Below, piece after piece: positions 11,865 to 22,035 of a stretch of 64,000 bases of DNA. The position numbers and the translations under genes were made by a program. Origin of the DNA: Cladocopium goreaui (Eukaryota; Sar; Dinophyceae; Suessiales; Symbiodiniaceae); contig CAMXCT020003779.1 in NCBI GenBank assembly GCA_947184155.2, forward strand, positions 1,220,165 to 1,284,164, in the 5' to 3' direction. How positions within the stretch are numbered: the first letter of the stretch is position 1; every line of letters starts with the position of its first letter. The notes beneath the pieces were generated by a model. It made no database searches. It saw nothing but the letters and a program-made list of their open reading frames with translations, and was not told where the DNA came from.

Positions 11865-12997
11865 TTAGTCTGCGATTCCTTTGGCAGTCTTCTCCGATCT
11901 CACAGCGACTGCCCCAGACGACGTGCCGAGCACATTGCTGTCGTCTCTGTCCAGCTTACCTAGCCATATGCCTTTGATCCACCTTCGCTGCATCTTGCCC
12001 CTCGGGGTCGGTACCTTTCCTAAAACTACTTCGCCTAGCATGGCGACTGGGTGTGAGTAGTTGCTGCCAGTTGTCAGGTGGTAGGGCGTGAGCCCATCTT
12101 TCCTCTCACCTGGAAACGTGCTATCAGCCATGCTGCGTGGCGCACAAGCCACGGTGTCAAGTTGCTGGACACGTCCAAGGAAGGATACCGCTTCCTGACG
12201 TCGAGCCACAAAGCTCGGATTTGGCTTGCTACAAACCCATTCATGGATTCCACAGCTCCTTGTGACTGGTGCTGCTTGGGCGGAGACTCCCGCACAGAGG
12301 CTCGGATGGATCCAACATGTCCTTGGATTGACTCAGCCAGGGCTCTTATTGAGGGCTCGCCATCATGCTGTAGAATGACTTTGTTGTACCCAAGGTTCTT
12401 CAGGTAGAGGTCCACATTCTGTAGACAGTACCTGGACTGGGCTACTTCGCTTGACTTGTTGAGAAGTTGAAGTGCCAGCGGCCAACCTGTCACCGTGTCA
12501 GTCAGACACAGGATTGTGACCAGTCTTGACTCATCTTCAACCTCTTCCTCCTTCTCAGGAGAGAGAAAGGAGTAATCCATTTGGATCAACCCTGGCCCCT
12601 CACGTGCTGAGGATTGATCCCTCCTATGCCAATCTTGCTTGGCCTTACCCGACACGCACTCTTCACACCATGGTTGAAACGGCAGGTGTGTAAGGCGGTG
12701 GGATTCCACCTGCGCCTCAGTGGGGCTTATAGGTTGTGACAACCCCTCTGGCTCCACAGGTGGCGGGGCTTCCGTTTCCTCCTCCAGGTCTGCCAAGAGA
12801 CTGGGGTCTTGTTCCAGAAGCTCCTTGGCCTTTTTCACTTCTTCTTCGCGCCTGGCATATTCTTGCACTGCCTCGGCTTCTTCATCCTTTTGCACGGCAT
12901 AGGCTTGAACTGCCATTGCATCTTCATCTGCTTCGTCAATGGCTGCCACCTTGCCATATCTGGTGGTAGGTTGCTCCAACTCTTCAAAAGGAAGGAG
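11865..12997 (-). pseudogene. int: Copia integrase
   Basis: Residues from a charged N-terminal segment lead into a zinc-binding HHCC module (HRLTHLPFQPWCEECVSGKA). The DDE core follows: first Asp in LIQMDYSFLSPE, second in VILQHDGEPSIRALAESI, Glu in GAVESMNGF. A frameshift near 12,100-12,200 leads to the C-terminal part (LTPYHLTTGSNYSHPVAMLG, GKMQRRWIKGIWLGK), which is typical of the Copia integrase end. The coding frame is cut at 12,998 by the LINE insertion and continues beyond it as the protease. Confidence 0.9.
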
Positions 12998-13006
12998 CAA
13001 TTGTTT
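12998..13006. repeat. target-site duplication of the LINE (left)
   Basis: The word CAATTGTTT here recurs at 18,467-18,475. On the minus strand, removal of everything between joins the Copia frame QGKQL to LLPFEELE without a stop. Confidence 0.85.
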
Positions 13007-13126
13007 TTTTTCCCACACACACTTTTTCTGCGCGAGGTCCAATGAGTCCCCCTTACTGTGCTTTTGGGTCGGCTGACTGTTTTTATACTGGCCAGTCTCC
13101 AGATGTGCTCAATCCAAAGTCCACAA

Positions 13127-14895
13127 TTAGGATGGGGGTAGGCGGCTGTTGCCGGGGGGTGGTGGCGGGGTTTCGGCGAGGAGTTGGCTGACGGGTGGTG
13201 TGTTGCCATCAACGTTGCTGTGGGTGGACAAGTTTTGGTCCAGGAGGGATGCTGCAAAAGACTGCATGGCCGCGTGGCTGAGCATGGCTGACCATCTGGA
13301 AATGAGGGCTGCCATGACGGATCGTTGGAGGAGTGCTGGTGCTTGTCTGGCTTTGGACTGGGCAAGCAATCGAATGAAATTCGTGGCTTCGTGGCTCCAA
13401 CGGCCGCCGGTTTCGAAAGCCAGGACGACCAGCCTGCAACGTCTGGACTGGAGAAATTCCGGGTAAGTGCGTTCCTTACTCCGGCGGGCTGTATGGAGAG
13501 CTGCCCCGGCGTAGGTGCCTGCACGGCGGCGAGGCTGCCCGTCCCGTGTCAAAGGGGAGACAAGGGTGGTGTCGATGGCCAGCTGAGCTCCGCCCCAAAG
13601 GTTTAGGCCATTGGCAATGACTTCGATGCGTCTGTCATCTTGACGGGTGACTTGTGCCAAGTTGAGGTCTGTCACCCTGGTGTTGGTTGTGACCCTTGCC
13701 CCTGCTTCTCTGCAGATCCGGGCTGCAGCCCGCTCGAGTGCCACCCCTCGACTGCGAAGAATCCTTGCCTGTGGGCAAGCGGCACGGTGGTCGCCAAGTA
13801 AGTCAAGAGCGCGACGGCACCGGCACTGGCGGGCAGACAAAGGAAGGGGGAGCCGCAGGCGGCGAAGCAAGAGAGTTCTGAAGAGGTGGGATGGGTAAGT
13901 GGTGGATTGGTTGTAAGGGATTGTGGTGAAAGGTCGGCTGGCATTTGGCCCCGACTGGGATTCCAACATTGCATGGCTCGCAGGGTCAACGGCTTGTATC
14001 AATTCTGTGCGGAAACTGCGGTTGCACACTCGTGTGGCTGCTTGTTGCCATCCTCGGCCTGGGGCTGGTGTTTCGAAATCCTGGTGGGGCTCTGGCAAAA
14101 CTTCTTGGTTCAAAAGTTGATCCCAGGCTGGTGGTTCCCAGCCGTGTTGGCGGAGATGTTCCGCACTGTGAATGGCTGCTCGCACACTGGCTGTGGCTTC
14201 TTGGGGGTGGGTCAGCTGGTGGCGAATGGTGGCTGCTAGTGGGGGCGCTTGGGAATGGAGGATGGGTAGGGTGTCAGCCCAAGATGCCCAGTAAGCTGGC
14301 CTATCTGTCGCGACTGCCGAGGTGAGGCCTAGGCCGCCCAGTTGAAGTGGAAGGTGTGCTGTTGCAAGGGCTGTTGCTGGCAATGGGGCTGTGTCTAAGA
14401 GCTGGGTGAAGCATGTGGCCACGGCGACATCGTGTGCGGCAAAATTGGTTGTTATTTCTGGGGCATGCGAAGTTGGTAATTGCAGCGGGGGCTGGCACAG
14501 AATAGTAACAGGAGCCATGAGGCCTGCAGGTCGCCCAAGGCTGGGATGCGGTCGGGCAATTGGTCGTGCTGGGGTGTTGCTGGTACTGTGGCGTGCCCAA
14601 TGGTGTGCCAAGGACCATGAGGCCTTGTTCTGTGGTTGGCAGGTTTTGGTTGCCGACCCACACGTTGTCGCCTAACCCCTCGAGGTTTGGTGGCCTGAGG
14701 CCGGCAGCATTCCACACGCGAGTTTTGCCGGTGTTCAGTTGTATGTGTGCACTGTGGAACAAATGGTGTGACAGCAGGTCGAAAACGGGGCCTACCCGTG
14801 CCGGGGAAACAATGGTGTAGACATCGTCAAGGAAAGCATATAATGCTTCTCCGGGCTGGAGCTGCTGCTGCACGGCTTGGAGTGCCGCTTTCTGC
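13127..14895 (-). pseudogene. LINE ORF, RT motif C to C-terminal endonuclease-like domain
   Basis: It resumes after the insertion with QKAALQAVQQQ and reaches the RT catalytic motif YAFLDDVYTI (FLDD in place of YADD), then a thumb-like part (LNTGKTRVWNAAG). A frame shift occurs near 14,500-14,600. Downstream lies a zinc knuckle of the form CRCRR...GDHRAACP. It is followed by RRIEVIANGLNLWGGAQLAI and DTTLVSPL, which resembles the restriction-like endonuclease region of site-specific LINEs. The stop follows a Pro-rich tail. I infer nuclease function from position and motif only. Confidence 0.8.
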
Positions 14896-14906
14896 CCTAA
14901 AGAAAA
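14896..14906. repeat. target-site duplication (left) of the simple-sequence insertion
   Basis: CCTAAAGAAAA here is identical to 16,872-16,882. Joining the flanks at one copy restores PLMPALFSLGQKAALQ in frame. Confidence 0.9.
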
Positions 14907-14959
14907 GGGTGCAGAATTGTTTTTGGTATTTTTTTTTTTACAGTTTTGGAATTTTTTTT

Positions 14960-15252
14960 GGGGTTCGTGCCTCTTCAATTTTTCCATTGTTTTCTTCAAT
15001 TTTTCCATGGTTTTCTTCAATGTTTCCATAGTTTTCTTCAATTGTTCCATGGTTTTCTTCAATTTTCCATTGTTTTCTGCAAGTTTTCCATGGTGTTCTT
15101 TTTTCCCGGGTTTTCTTCAATTTTTCCATAGTTTTCCAATGGTTTTCTGCAAGTTTTCCATGGTTTTCTTCAATATTCCATAGTGTTCTTCAATTGTTCC
15201 ATGGTTTTCTTCAATTTTCCATCGTTTTCTGCAAGGTTTCTTTGGTTTTCTT
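14960..15252. repeat. minisatellite TTTTCTTCAATTTTTCCATGG
   Basis: Roughly 25-bp units alternate TTTTCTTCAATTTTTCCAT and TTTTCTGCAAGTTTTCCAT forms. ORFs rich in Phe or in Lys/Glu across it are repeat artefacts. Confidence 0.9.
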
Positions 15253-15255
15253 CAA

Positions 15256-15350
15256 TCAATCAATCAATCTATATATATATGTATGTGTGTATGTATGTAT
15301 GTACGTAGGTAGGTAGGTAGGTAGGTATGTATGCATGCATGCATGTATGT
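15256..15350. repeat. compound tetranucleotide microsatellite
   Basis: CAAT, TGTA, GGTA and TGCA runs succeed each other. Just to the right (15,366-15,381) are two copies of TTTAGGG, the plant/dinoflagellate telomere unit, too few to be a telomere. Confidence 0.85.
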
Positions 15351-15439
15351 ATGCATATGCAGGGTGTGGTTTAGGGTTTAGGGATACAACATGTAATTAG
15401 GTATAATTACATGATTATTTGTTGTTTATGTTGGGATCA

Positions 15440-16386
15440 AAGTTGTGTATAAAAACAACCACAAATATGTCATATATATATATGTATACGTCTGTATATC
15501 TATAAGTAAATATGTATGTGTATTTATAATATATATATATATACTTATAGTTATATAATTATATAAATATATATATTGATATGTATATACATATTAATAG
15601 GTATGTATACATATATATATATATATACATTTATATAAGTACATTAATATATATAAATATAAGTGTATATATAAATGCAAATATATACATATACATATAC
15701 ATATATATATATGTATGTATACGTGTGTCTATATATATATATATATGTCTAGATATATATATATATAATTTTTAACAAAATATTAATATAGTCGAATCAA
15801 ACAAGTGTATTGAAAAGTGTGCAAGTTTGAATTTAAATAATTAAAAAAAGCGGGAGGGGGGGATTGGGGGGGAGGGCGCAGCGCCTCCCCCCCAAAGCAG
15901 ATTGGAAACACCTATTTTACATGCAAGGTGCTGGGTTGAATGTGATACTCAAGGTGTATAGACTACACGACATGCACCCTGGAAACATGTGGAATACAGT
16001 ACATATACTTATAGATACATACTTCTTTATATATATATACATTTATATGATTTATATGTATATACATATGAATGTATATATATATAGGTACATAAATATA
16101 TATATATGTAAATAAAAATATATAAATAAATATATAAATATAAATATAAATATATAAAATATCAATATGAATATGTAAATATAAATATATAAATATATTT
16201 ACATATATATATATGTATATATATATATGTAAATATATATATATATGTGTAAATATATATATATATATGAATTTGAACGTAAATAGTAATAATATGTATA
16301 TATAAAAATATATATATATAAGTAGAAAATATAAATAATATAAATATATCTAGATATAAATATACAAGTGTGTATATAAATGCATA

Positions 16387-16417
<31 letters not shown>

Positions 16418-16450
16418 GTAAATATATATATATATATGATTTTAATTTAA
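15440..16450. repeat. AT microsatellite tracts
   Basis: Long runs of TATATA, ATATAAAT and related units are interrupted by the G-rich module at 15,843-15,965. A 45-bp sequence is present twice (15,786-15,830 and 16,471-16,515, about 42 of 45 bases equal). ORFs of Ile/Tyr are not genes. Confidence 0.9.
15843..15965. repeat. G-rich hairpin module, copy 1
   Basis: An A-rich lead is followed by a G-run with ATT spacer, then GGGCGCAGCGCCTCCCCCCC, which can fold back on the preceding G-run. The same module, including the later GTGATACTCA, recurs at 54,717-54,850 in an unrelated host gene, and a truncated copy occurs at 53,919-53,953. Confidence 0.85.
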
Positions 16451-16519
16451 ACATAAATATATATATATGAATATAGTCGATTCAAACTAGTGTATTGAAA
16501 AATGTGCAAGTTTGACATA

Positions 16520-16862
16520 CCACCAAAAGCCATGGAAAGCAAGCCAAAAGCCAAAAGCAAACAAGCAAAAAGCAAAAAAACAAAAAAGGCAAAAATAACA
16601 AAAAGCAAAAAAACAAAAAGCAAACAAGCAAAAAAACAAAAAAACAAAAAAACAAAAACGCAAAAAATCAAAAAAAAACAAAAAGCAAACAAGCACAAAA
16701 GCAAACAAGCAAAAAAGCAAACAAGCAAAAAACAAAAAAACAAAAAAACAAAAAACGCAAAAAAGCAAAAAAAACAAACAAGCAAAAAAAAAGGAGAAAG
16801 CAAGATAAAACAAGAAACCAAAAAAAAATCAAAAAACGTAAAAGAAAAAAAATCCAAAAAAA
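16520..16862. repeat. CAAAAAAGCAAA low-complexity tract
   Basis: Irregular A-rich units with AAGC and AAAC produce a Lys/Gln-only ORF on plus and a Phe/Leu-only ORF on minus. Neither is credible. The tract forms the right end of the insertion. Confidence 0.9.
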
Positions 16863-16871
16863 AATAGGCCT

Positions 16872-16882
16872 CCTAAAGAAAA
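16872..16882. repeat. target-site duplication (right) of the simple-sequence insertion
   Basis: CCTAAAGAAAA, identical to 14,896-14,906. On the minus strand it precedes the insertion and encodes FSL of the RT. Confidence 0.9.
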
Positions 16883-18466
16883 CAAAGCTGGCATGAGCGG
16901 ATCACCTTGTTCGCCTCCTTCGGCTTGAGTGATGTCATGGGGGTTGCCCTCCTGGTCGTGCCACACATACGTGGACGGCTGTGTGTAGAACATGCTGACG
17001 AAGGGGAGGCATCGGTTGGCTTCAGGTACTTCTTGCAAGGCATTCAACATGCTTGACCTAGAAATGTTGTCGTAGGCTCCGATGCCGTCTATTGAGAGCA
17101 CTGTGTTGGTTGGGTTTTGCTCTGTGGCTGCTGTGATGCTATGGGCAAGGGCTTCTGCTCCAGCCCTGGTGGCCAATGCGTACTGGTGGGGGCTGCACGC
17201 CCGCTGGATGTGGCTGGCATAGGTTTGGGCCAAACATCGGGAGACCAGGCGGCGCAGGAGGTCACCGACGACAATCCCCCGTACCCTCCTGTTCGGTTTT
17301 TGGAGTGCGACCATTCGGCCTAGTCCGATGGCCCGGCTGATTGCTGCCGGGAGCTGAGCTTGCGCTACTTTTGTGGCGACCCCGATGAACGATTCTGTGG
17401 TTTGTTCATCATCGAGGATCAGGCGAAGGGTCTCGCTGGTCAAGCCGGTGGGCCCCGGTGCTGCTCCTTTGCGGGCCCGCCGCAAATTCGTGAGCAGGAG
17501 TGTGGCTTGGAGGTCTGGGGGCTGGAGTGTTTGGCCATGCAGGGGTTGGTTCCCGGCAGGCTGATACGGGGCTGGCGGGCGGCGGTTTGGATCCCGAAGT
17601 TCGTTCAGAGTGTTCTCATTTCCCGGTGCCAATGCTGTGGCCGTGAGGGCCTGCCGTGCGGCGGACAGCTCCCCTTGGTGGATGAGTTGGCATGCCCTTC
17701 TGGCTTGGTGGTCTGGTTGTGGTTCCTGGGGTGGATTTGCTGGAGAGGCTGCAGTGGCCCGAGCTCGTTGGAGCAAAGCTAACCATTGGCCAGACTGGAA
17801 CGCCTGGATCCGGGCATACCACTCTGGTTTGGGCAGCGTTCTGGCGCCTGGCTGTCTGTGTAAGAGCATCCCCGGCAGCAAGAGCCAAAGTTTCCATGCC
17901 CGAACTGTTTGTTGTTCCGTTTCGGCGGCATTGATGGCATCAAGTGCTGTGGCTAGTGCTTGTCGGATCCGCCCTCTCAAGAAAGGAGGCGGGGATTGGA
18001 AACCAAAAAATTTTTGCTTCAGCACCGTGTCGAGGTCCACTTGGTCTAGACTTTCCAAGGCTTGCCTGAATTGCTGTGGCTGTTGGTGGGGTGCGGGCGG
18101 GGCCCTTGGCATAGTTGAACTGGAAGAGGTGGACGATGTCGAAGTGGTACTGTTGGTGCTGGCGGTGCTGGAACTGGAGCTGGGGCTGGGGGGGTGGTCG
18201 GGTGGGGTGGGTTGCTGCTGGGTCTCTGCGGCCGTGTGTGGCATGGTTGGTTGCGGGCCCGTCGGGATGGACAGCGGTGTGGCGTTGGGAGTTTGCCGGT
18301 CAGCTTGCTGTCGTGGAGTGTGGCTGGGTTGGCTTGGCACTGGGGCTGGCATTGGTTGCCTCCATCTGTCTGCCAGGAGGGCTGCTTGTGCCGCCAGGCG
18401 GTCTCCCAGGAAGGTGTGGAGTAAAGTTTCCTGCGCTGTTGCCGGTATATACCCCGTGGGTTCGGT
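16883..18466 (-). pseudogene. LINE ORF, N-terminal part and RT motifs 0-B
   Basis: It begins with a Pro/Gln/Ser/Thr-rich region. A helical segment follows, then RKGAAPGPTGLTSETLRLIL (RT motif 0/1 region), MVALQKPNRRVRGIVVGD (motif 2), LSIDGIGAYDNISRSS (motif A with catalytic Asp) and EGGEQGDPLMPALFSLG (motif B). The frame is open across the whole 1.58 kb and is fused in frame to Copia protease at 18,467. The first Met of the apparent 635-residue ORF therefore belongs to the Copia element, not the LINE. Confidence 0.9.
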
Positions 18467-18475
18467 CAATTGTTT
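18467..18475. repeat. target-site duplication of the LINE (right)
   Basis: CAATTGTTT, identical to 12,998-13,006. It encodes part of KQL in the Copia frame. Confidence 0.85.
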
Positions 18476-18800
18476 GCCCTGCCTGGCAAACGTTGTTTTT
18501 CTGCCATCTGCCCATTGGATGTAGCAGTTGTCACTTTCAAAGTGGACACTGGCTCCCATGTCCAATGCCCTGTTGACTGACAGGATGTTTTCGTTCACAC
18601 CCTCAACCACGTGAAAGGTGATGTGAGTTTCTTCTTTGAGCTTGCCTCCGAGCCTGAGCTGAAGACGGATTTCCCCGCACGCCTTGAGTGGAGTGTCATC
18701 CATGGTGTACAATTCCTCAACGGCGTTGGGGTCCAAGAGAGCACTTGGAAAAACCTCAGGTCTTCAGACCGAAAAACAGGCTCCTGTGTCTACCAGCAGT
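18476..18800 (-). pseudogene. Copia aspartic protease
   Basis: A frame near 18,770-18,795 gives LLVDTGACFSV, the DTGA active site of retroviral-like proteases. After a stop the frame continues ACGEIRLQLRLGGK, then ITFHVVEGVNENILSVNRAL and SDNCYIQWADGRKTTFARQG. The last segment runs into the LINE. In the intact element this would continue into the integrase N terminus at 12,997. Confidence 0.8.
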
Positions 18801-19310
18801 GTACCTCTGCTGGAAACCTTGGCCACTCGTGCAGTGTCACTTCTTTGGAAAACTTGAAGTGCCAATACCCTAGTGCCTTGAAACGTCTCGTGTGGCTCAT
18901 GCGGGAGCTTCCATTTCTTTCTGAACTCCTTGCAATGCCAGGCGTTGGACTCTTCATTCCACTGCCACGTTGACTTAAACGTGTAGTTAGGATACTGTGA
19001 CCCTGGTGTTGCATACTTTCGTGTGGCACCCTTCGGCCCTTCTTGCCTTTCACCTTGGTGTTGGGGTCAGGGTCGTGCTATCCAGGTTGATCTTGGTAGG
19101 CAAAAATTGCTTCCAACTTGGCTACAAGAGATTCCTTTGCCAAAATGGCATTGCCAGTAAAGGTGGAGGCTTCTGGTATGGCCAAAATGGCCTTTGGTGA
19201 AACATGGCGGTGTTGCCCGCTGCTGGTGGCCTTAACCATGAGAAGTCGGTGTTCCCCGATCATTCCAACGTTCTTCCCTTTGTTGGACGTGGTCGTGGAC
19301 GGGAGGGTGA

Positions 19311-19730
19311 TTACACTTTGACCACCAACTTGAGATGCAAAGGGCCCTGCAGAGACCACTGACGTATTGTCTTCAGTGATGCCTGCAACTCCTTTCTTGC
19401 CCTTCCCCTTTGGTTCGCCTTTTGAGTTGAATCAACACTTCTCAGTGGCATGGCCGGTTTTCCAGCATATGGCGCAACGATCCTTCTCCCGTTGACCTTT
19501 GCCACCTTTGTTGCTGTGGCTGTCCTTTCTTTTTCCTTTGGCCTCTTTTCCGTTGCCCTTCTTATTGCCCTTTCCTTTGCCATCTTTTCCTTTCCCTTTT
19601 CCTTTGCCATCACCAACAAGGCTGATTCCATGGCATCTGGATCTCTTGTGCGTGCGGTGGTTCCCGCATACGCGGCTGATGGCCTCCAAACCTGCTTTGC
19701 TTGCAGATAGGACACCACCACTTCAGGCAC
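19311..19730 (-). pseudogene. gag: Copia Gag C-terminal part with CCHC zinc knuckle
   Basis: A Lys/Gly/Glu-rich basic stretch leads to CAICWKTGHATEKC (minus, about 19,432-19,475), a classic nucleocapsid zinc knuckle that binds RNA. The basic stretch is open in two frames, so a frameshift lies within it. Confidence 0.8.
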
Positions 19731-20516
19731 AGACTGATACGTGGAAAGGGTCCAACGTGCATGGAAAGGTGTTGTTTCAGGGCGGTTGGCGCCTCAGTAA
19801 ACACCACAGTTCTTTTGTCTTCGTCACTGATGGCCTTACTGGGACCATATTCGGCCTCATACTTGTCCAGGTCAGCTTCCCACTCTTGGAGTGCCGCTGA
19901 ATACCCGGTTTCCTCTGCAGGAAACTTGGGACTGAGCAACGAGCGCCGCCAGATCAACCTCTTGGAGTTGTTGTCTGGGGCCATTTCACGCCACAACAGT
20001 CTCCAAAATTCAAAACAATTTTGGTCTCGGATGCCACAGGCCATCTTACTTGCCACTGCTAATTCTTGGGTCCACGAGTTCAGCATTGCAAACAATTGCC
20101 TCCCTCGGGATTTGGTTTCGTCAGTCATATCGACTGGATCGACAACATTGGTGAGTTTGCGTGCATTGTCCAAGTCTGCTGGAAAGTTTTCGTCCAGCAA
20201 AGCCAAGTATGTTTCTACTTGGAAACTGAACCGTTCCCATTGGTCTCGACCCTGTAAGGATTGAGGCTATTTGAGACTGTTTCACAGACTTGAGCACGTC
20301 AATATGATTGACAGGTTTACTGCTTCCGGCGGGTGTTTTCGCGCTTTGGAGCGGGTGAACTTGCCCTTGGGGCCGGTCCAGCTCTTGTTTTTCCTGCTGC
20401 AGCTGGCCGTTCTGCTGCGCCTGGCTCTGATGAGCGATATTCAACGCTTGCATCTGACTCGCTAGAGCATCCATCCGCAGCTGCGTCTCGCCGATGACCT
20501 GTTGTGGATCTGTCAT
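19690..20516 (-). pseudogene. gag: Copia Gag N-terminal and central part
   Basis: The likely start is MTDPQQVIGETQLRMDALAS at 20,516, a Gln-rich coiled coil. After a frameshift near 20,200 comes ALLDENFPADLDNARKLTN and a helical capsid-like region (SWTQELAVASKMACGI, WRLLWREMAPDNNSKRLIW, ALQEWEADLDKYEAEYG). It is the structural protein of the particle. The shift means it is not translated whole. Confidence 0.7.
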
Positions 20517-20744
20517 CGCGTTCTTCTTCGGGCCTTTCGTCCACGAGTTCCGTGGGCGATGATGGCTTTGGTTGTTGGCTTGACTGGCTCAAAGCCATGA
20601 TTGGCTCAGAGCCCCTCGGATTTGATCGCGCAAGTCCAATGCTTTGTTCAGCTCGACCTCTACTGCTGGGCCTTTGTTGTCGGCGCGGTCGGACCACTGG
20701 CCTTGGCTTTGCCAGCTTCGATCCCACAACCGGGAGATCTATTC

Positions 20745-20809
20745 CCCAGCTCGAACCCAGTCCAGGTCTCAAGACCCCCAGGCATAACACCAGTTGTCTG
20801 TAGAAAATT
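20745..20809 (-). promoter_or_regulatory. possible primer-binding region of the Copia element
   Basis: On the minus strand CTACAGACAACTGGTGTTAT lies just inside the end repeat. TGG at an LTR inner border is where a tRNA 3' end usually pairs. A second copy of this region, in the other orientation, lies at about 21,495-21,560, supporting it as a real element end. Confidence 0.4.
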
Positions 20810-21238
20810 GGCAATTTTCTAGGGGTAAAACACTTAGTTTAGGTGCTAACTTGCTAGCTAGGAGCTAGGAGTAGAGATGGCGTGTCATGTAAGACACGTG
20901 ACGTGACCGCAGCCCCTTTTGGCACATCCGTGCTGCTCGAGGAAAAGTGAGGTGACCGAGTCAACTGTGCTGTGTTGTCACCAACTATTTTGAACCCAAT
21001 ACGCACCCACCGTGCAACTTTGCTGCGCGCATGGTAGCGGAGCTGCGAAGGTAGATCCTCCGCTCCAAGGTTCTGTGCGGATCGATCCGCCGGCCAAGGC
21101 CGAGATCGACATCGCCAATCTCAGCGGGTAGCCCAGCTTGCCAAGGCACGTGGTAAACCCCAACAACACGACGTCCTTAAGGACACCCTTCCCTGTGTCG
21201 GGAGGCAGGGCCTGATTCTTTAGTGGCACCCACCCTCC
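20810..21238 (-). repeat. right copy of the inverted LTR-like repeat
   Basis: 20,810-21,025 is the reverse complement of 8,485-8,695 with few differences. 21,195-21,236 matches 8,421-8,458 reversed. About 170 bp between the two blocks is absent from the left copy. At the inner border TAGAAAATTGGCAATTTTCTA is nearly palindromic. Confidence 0.7.
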
Positions 21239-21560
21239 CTAAAGAATCAAAACGCGAACTGAAAAAAATAGTGTGTTGGCAGGACCTGATTCTTTAGGGA
21301 CACCCCTGTGTCGGGAGGCAGGGCCTGATTCTTTAGTGGCACCCACCCTCCCCAAAATATCCCAAGTTGCCAAAAACTGCCCGGATGTGCAGGGTCGACA
21401 GGCCTGAGCCTCTTAAGAATGTATTTTGGGGAAGGGTGCCATTAAAGAATCAGGTCCTACCTCCGGGCACAGTGGGTTCCGATGGATTTTCTAAAGACAA
21501 TTGATATTATGCCTGGGGACGTCTGGGTATGAGACCTGGACTAGGTTCGAGTTGGTGTCT
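21239..21560. repeat. scrambled further fragments of the Copia end
   Basis: Short copies of the CCTGATTCTTTAGTGGCACC block recur at 21,280-21,350. A reversed end fragment at 21,430-21,560 joins the outer LTR block directly to the primer-site region, skipping the core repeat. This suggests several rounds of insertion or inversion. Confidence 0.6.
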
Positions 21561-22035
21561 TCATTCTTTAGGCCCAAACCCAGCAAAACGATAAACAGAT
21601 TTATTGTATAAATCAATATATGCAATTTGCGGTTTTCATCATGTCTAGTGTCAGTTTTGTTGCGTTTTTTGAGCCATGTTCGGGCCAGCACTTTAAACAT
21701 TGACAAATTCAACTTAGGGTTCCAAAATAAATTTCTAAAGAACCAAGGGGGAACCGACAACCCGGGCTGACTTATTTATAGGCAAAAATTCCAAGAGTGA
21801 TAACACCATATGATTTTCAAACGTTCTGTTTTCAAACGCTCATAAATGTGCAATAGTCCGGCGTCTGTGAAGAATGTCCTTGTTGAAAAATAAGTTGTGG
21901 CTATCAATGTCACGGCTCACGATGACCCTTGGTGTAGATACCGAATTGAGCTGTTCCAGTGCTGGTTCACTGTGGCCCGGGCGTTTTCGCGGAACACGTT
22001 GACAGGTTTAAGAAGAGGTGCATGAGCTGGCGTCA
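21561..22035. other. no gene recognised
   Basis: I see no coding region or clear repeat here. It separates the Copia fragments from the LINE-like fragment. Confidence 0.4.

Larger units (their letters stand above)
14907..16871. mobile_element. 1,965-bp simple-sequence insertion inside LINE RT
   Basis: It splits the RT between motif B and motif C and is bounded by an 11-bp duplication. Inside it consists almost wholly of low-complexity DNA: a TTTTCTTCAATTTTTCCATG minisatellite, (TGTA)/(GGTA) tracts, long AT tracts, a G-rich hairpin and a CAAAAAAGC-type tract. Its left end (GGGTGCAGAATTGTTTTTGG) resembles the left end of the insertion at 53,691. No transposase is seen, so it is presumably non-autonomous. 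On the minus strand the right-hand duplication makes a polypyrimidine-AG (CCCTTTTCTTTAG), so it might be spliced out. Confidence 0.85.
13007..18466 (-). mobile_element. non-LTR retrotransposon inserted in the Copia element
   Basis: It is 5,460 bp long, bounded by 9-bp duplications CAATTGTTT, with an A-rich 3' end (minus strand) at the left border. It encodes a reverse transcriptase and a C-terminal CCHC plus endonuclease-like domain. Without the nested 1,965-bp insertion it would be about 3.5 kb. The frame stays open from near the 5' border to the stop at 13,127 apart from a few shifts, so it is younger than its Copia host. Confidence 0.9.
8745..20809 (-). mobile_element. decayed Ty1/Copia-type retrotransposon
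   Basis: In minus-strand order it holds a primer-site-like end (about 20,800), Gag with a CCHC knuckle, aspartic protease, integrase, RT plus RNase H, and a C-terminal extension. Integrase before RT is the Copia order. Frameshifts and stops are scattered throughout, so it is not autonomous. A non-LTR element (13,007-18,466) is inserted between protease and integrase. The flanking repeats are inverted rather than direct. Confidence 0.85.

Noticed and set aside
15363-15383. Telomere-like TTTAGGG
   Set aside because: Only two units within other simple repeats. It fits the organism type but is no telomere.
16447-16867. Lys-rich (+) and Phe-rich (-) ORFs
   Set aside because: They lie in an A-rich low-complexity tract and are not proteins.
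16829-18736. A single 635-residue protein from the Met at 18,736
   Set aside because: The first part is Copia protease and the rest is LINE, joined by insertion at 18,467. The end is repeat DNA.
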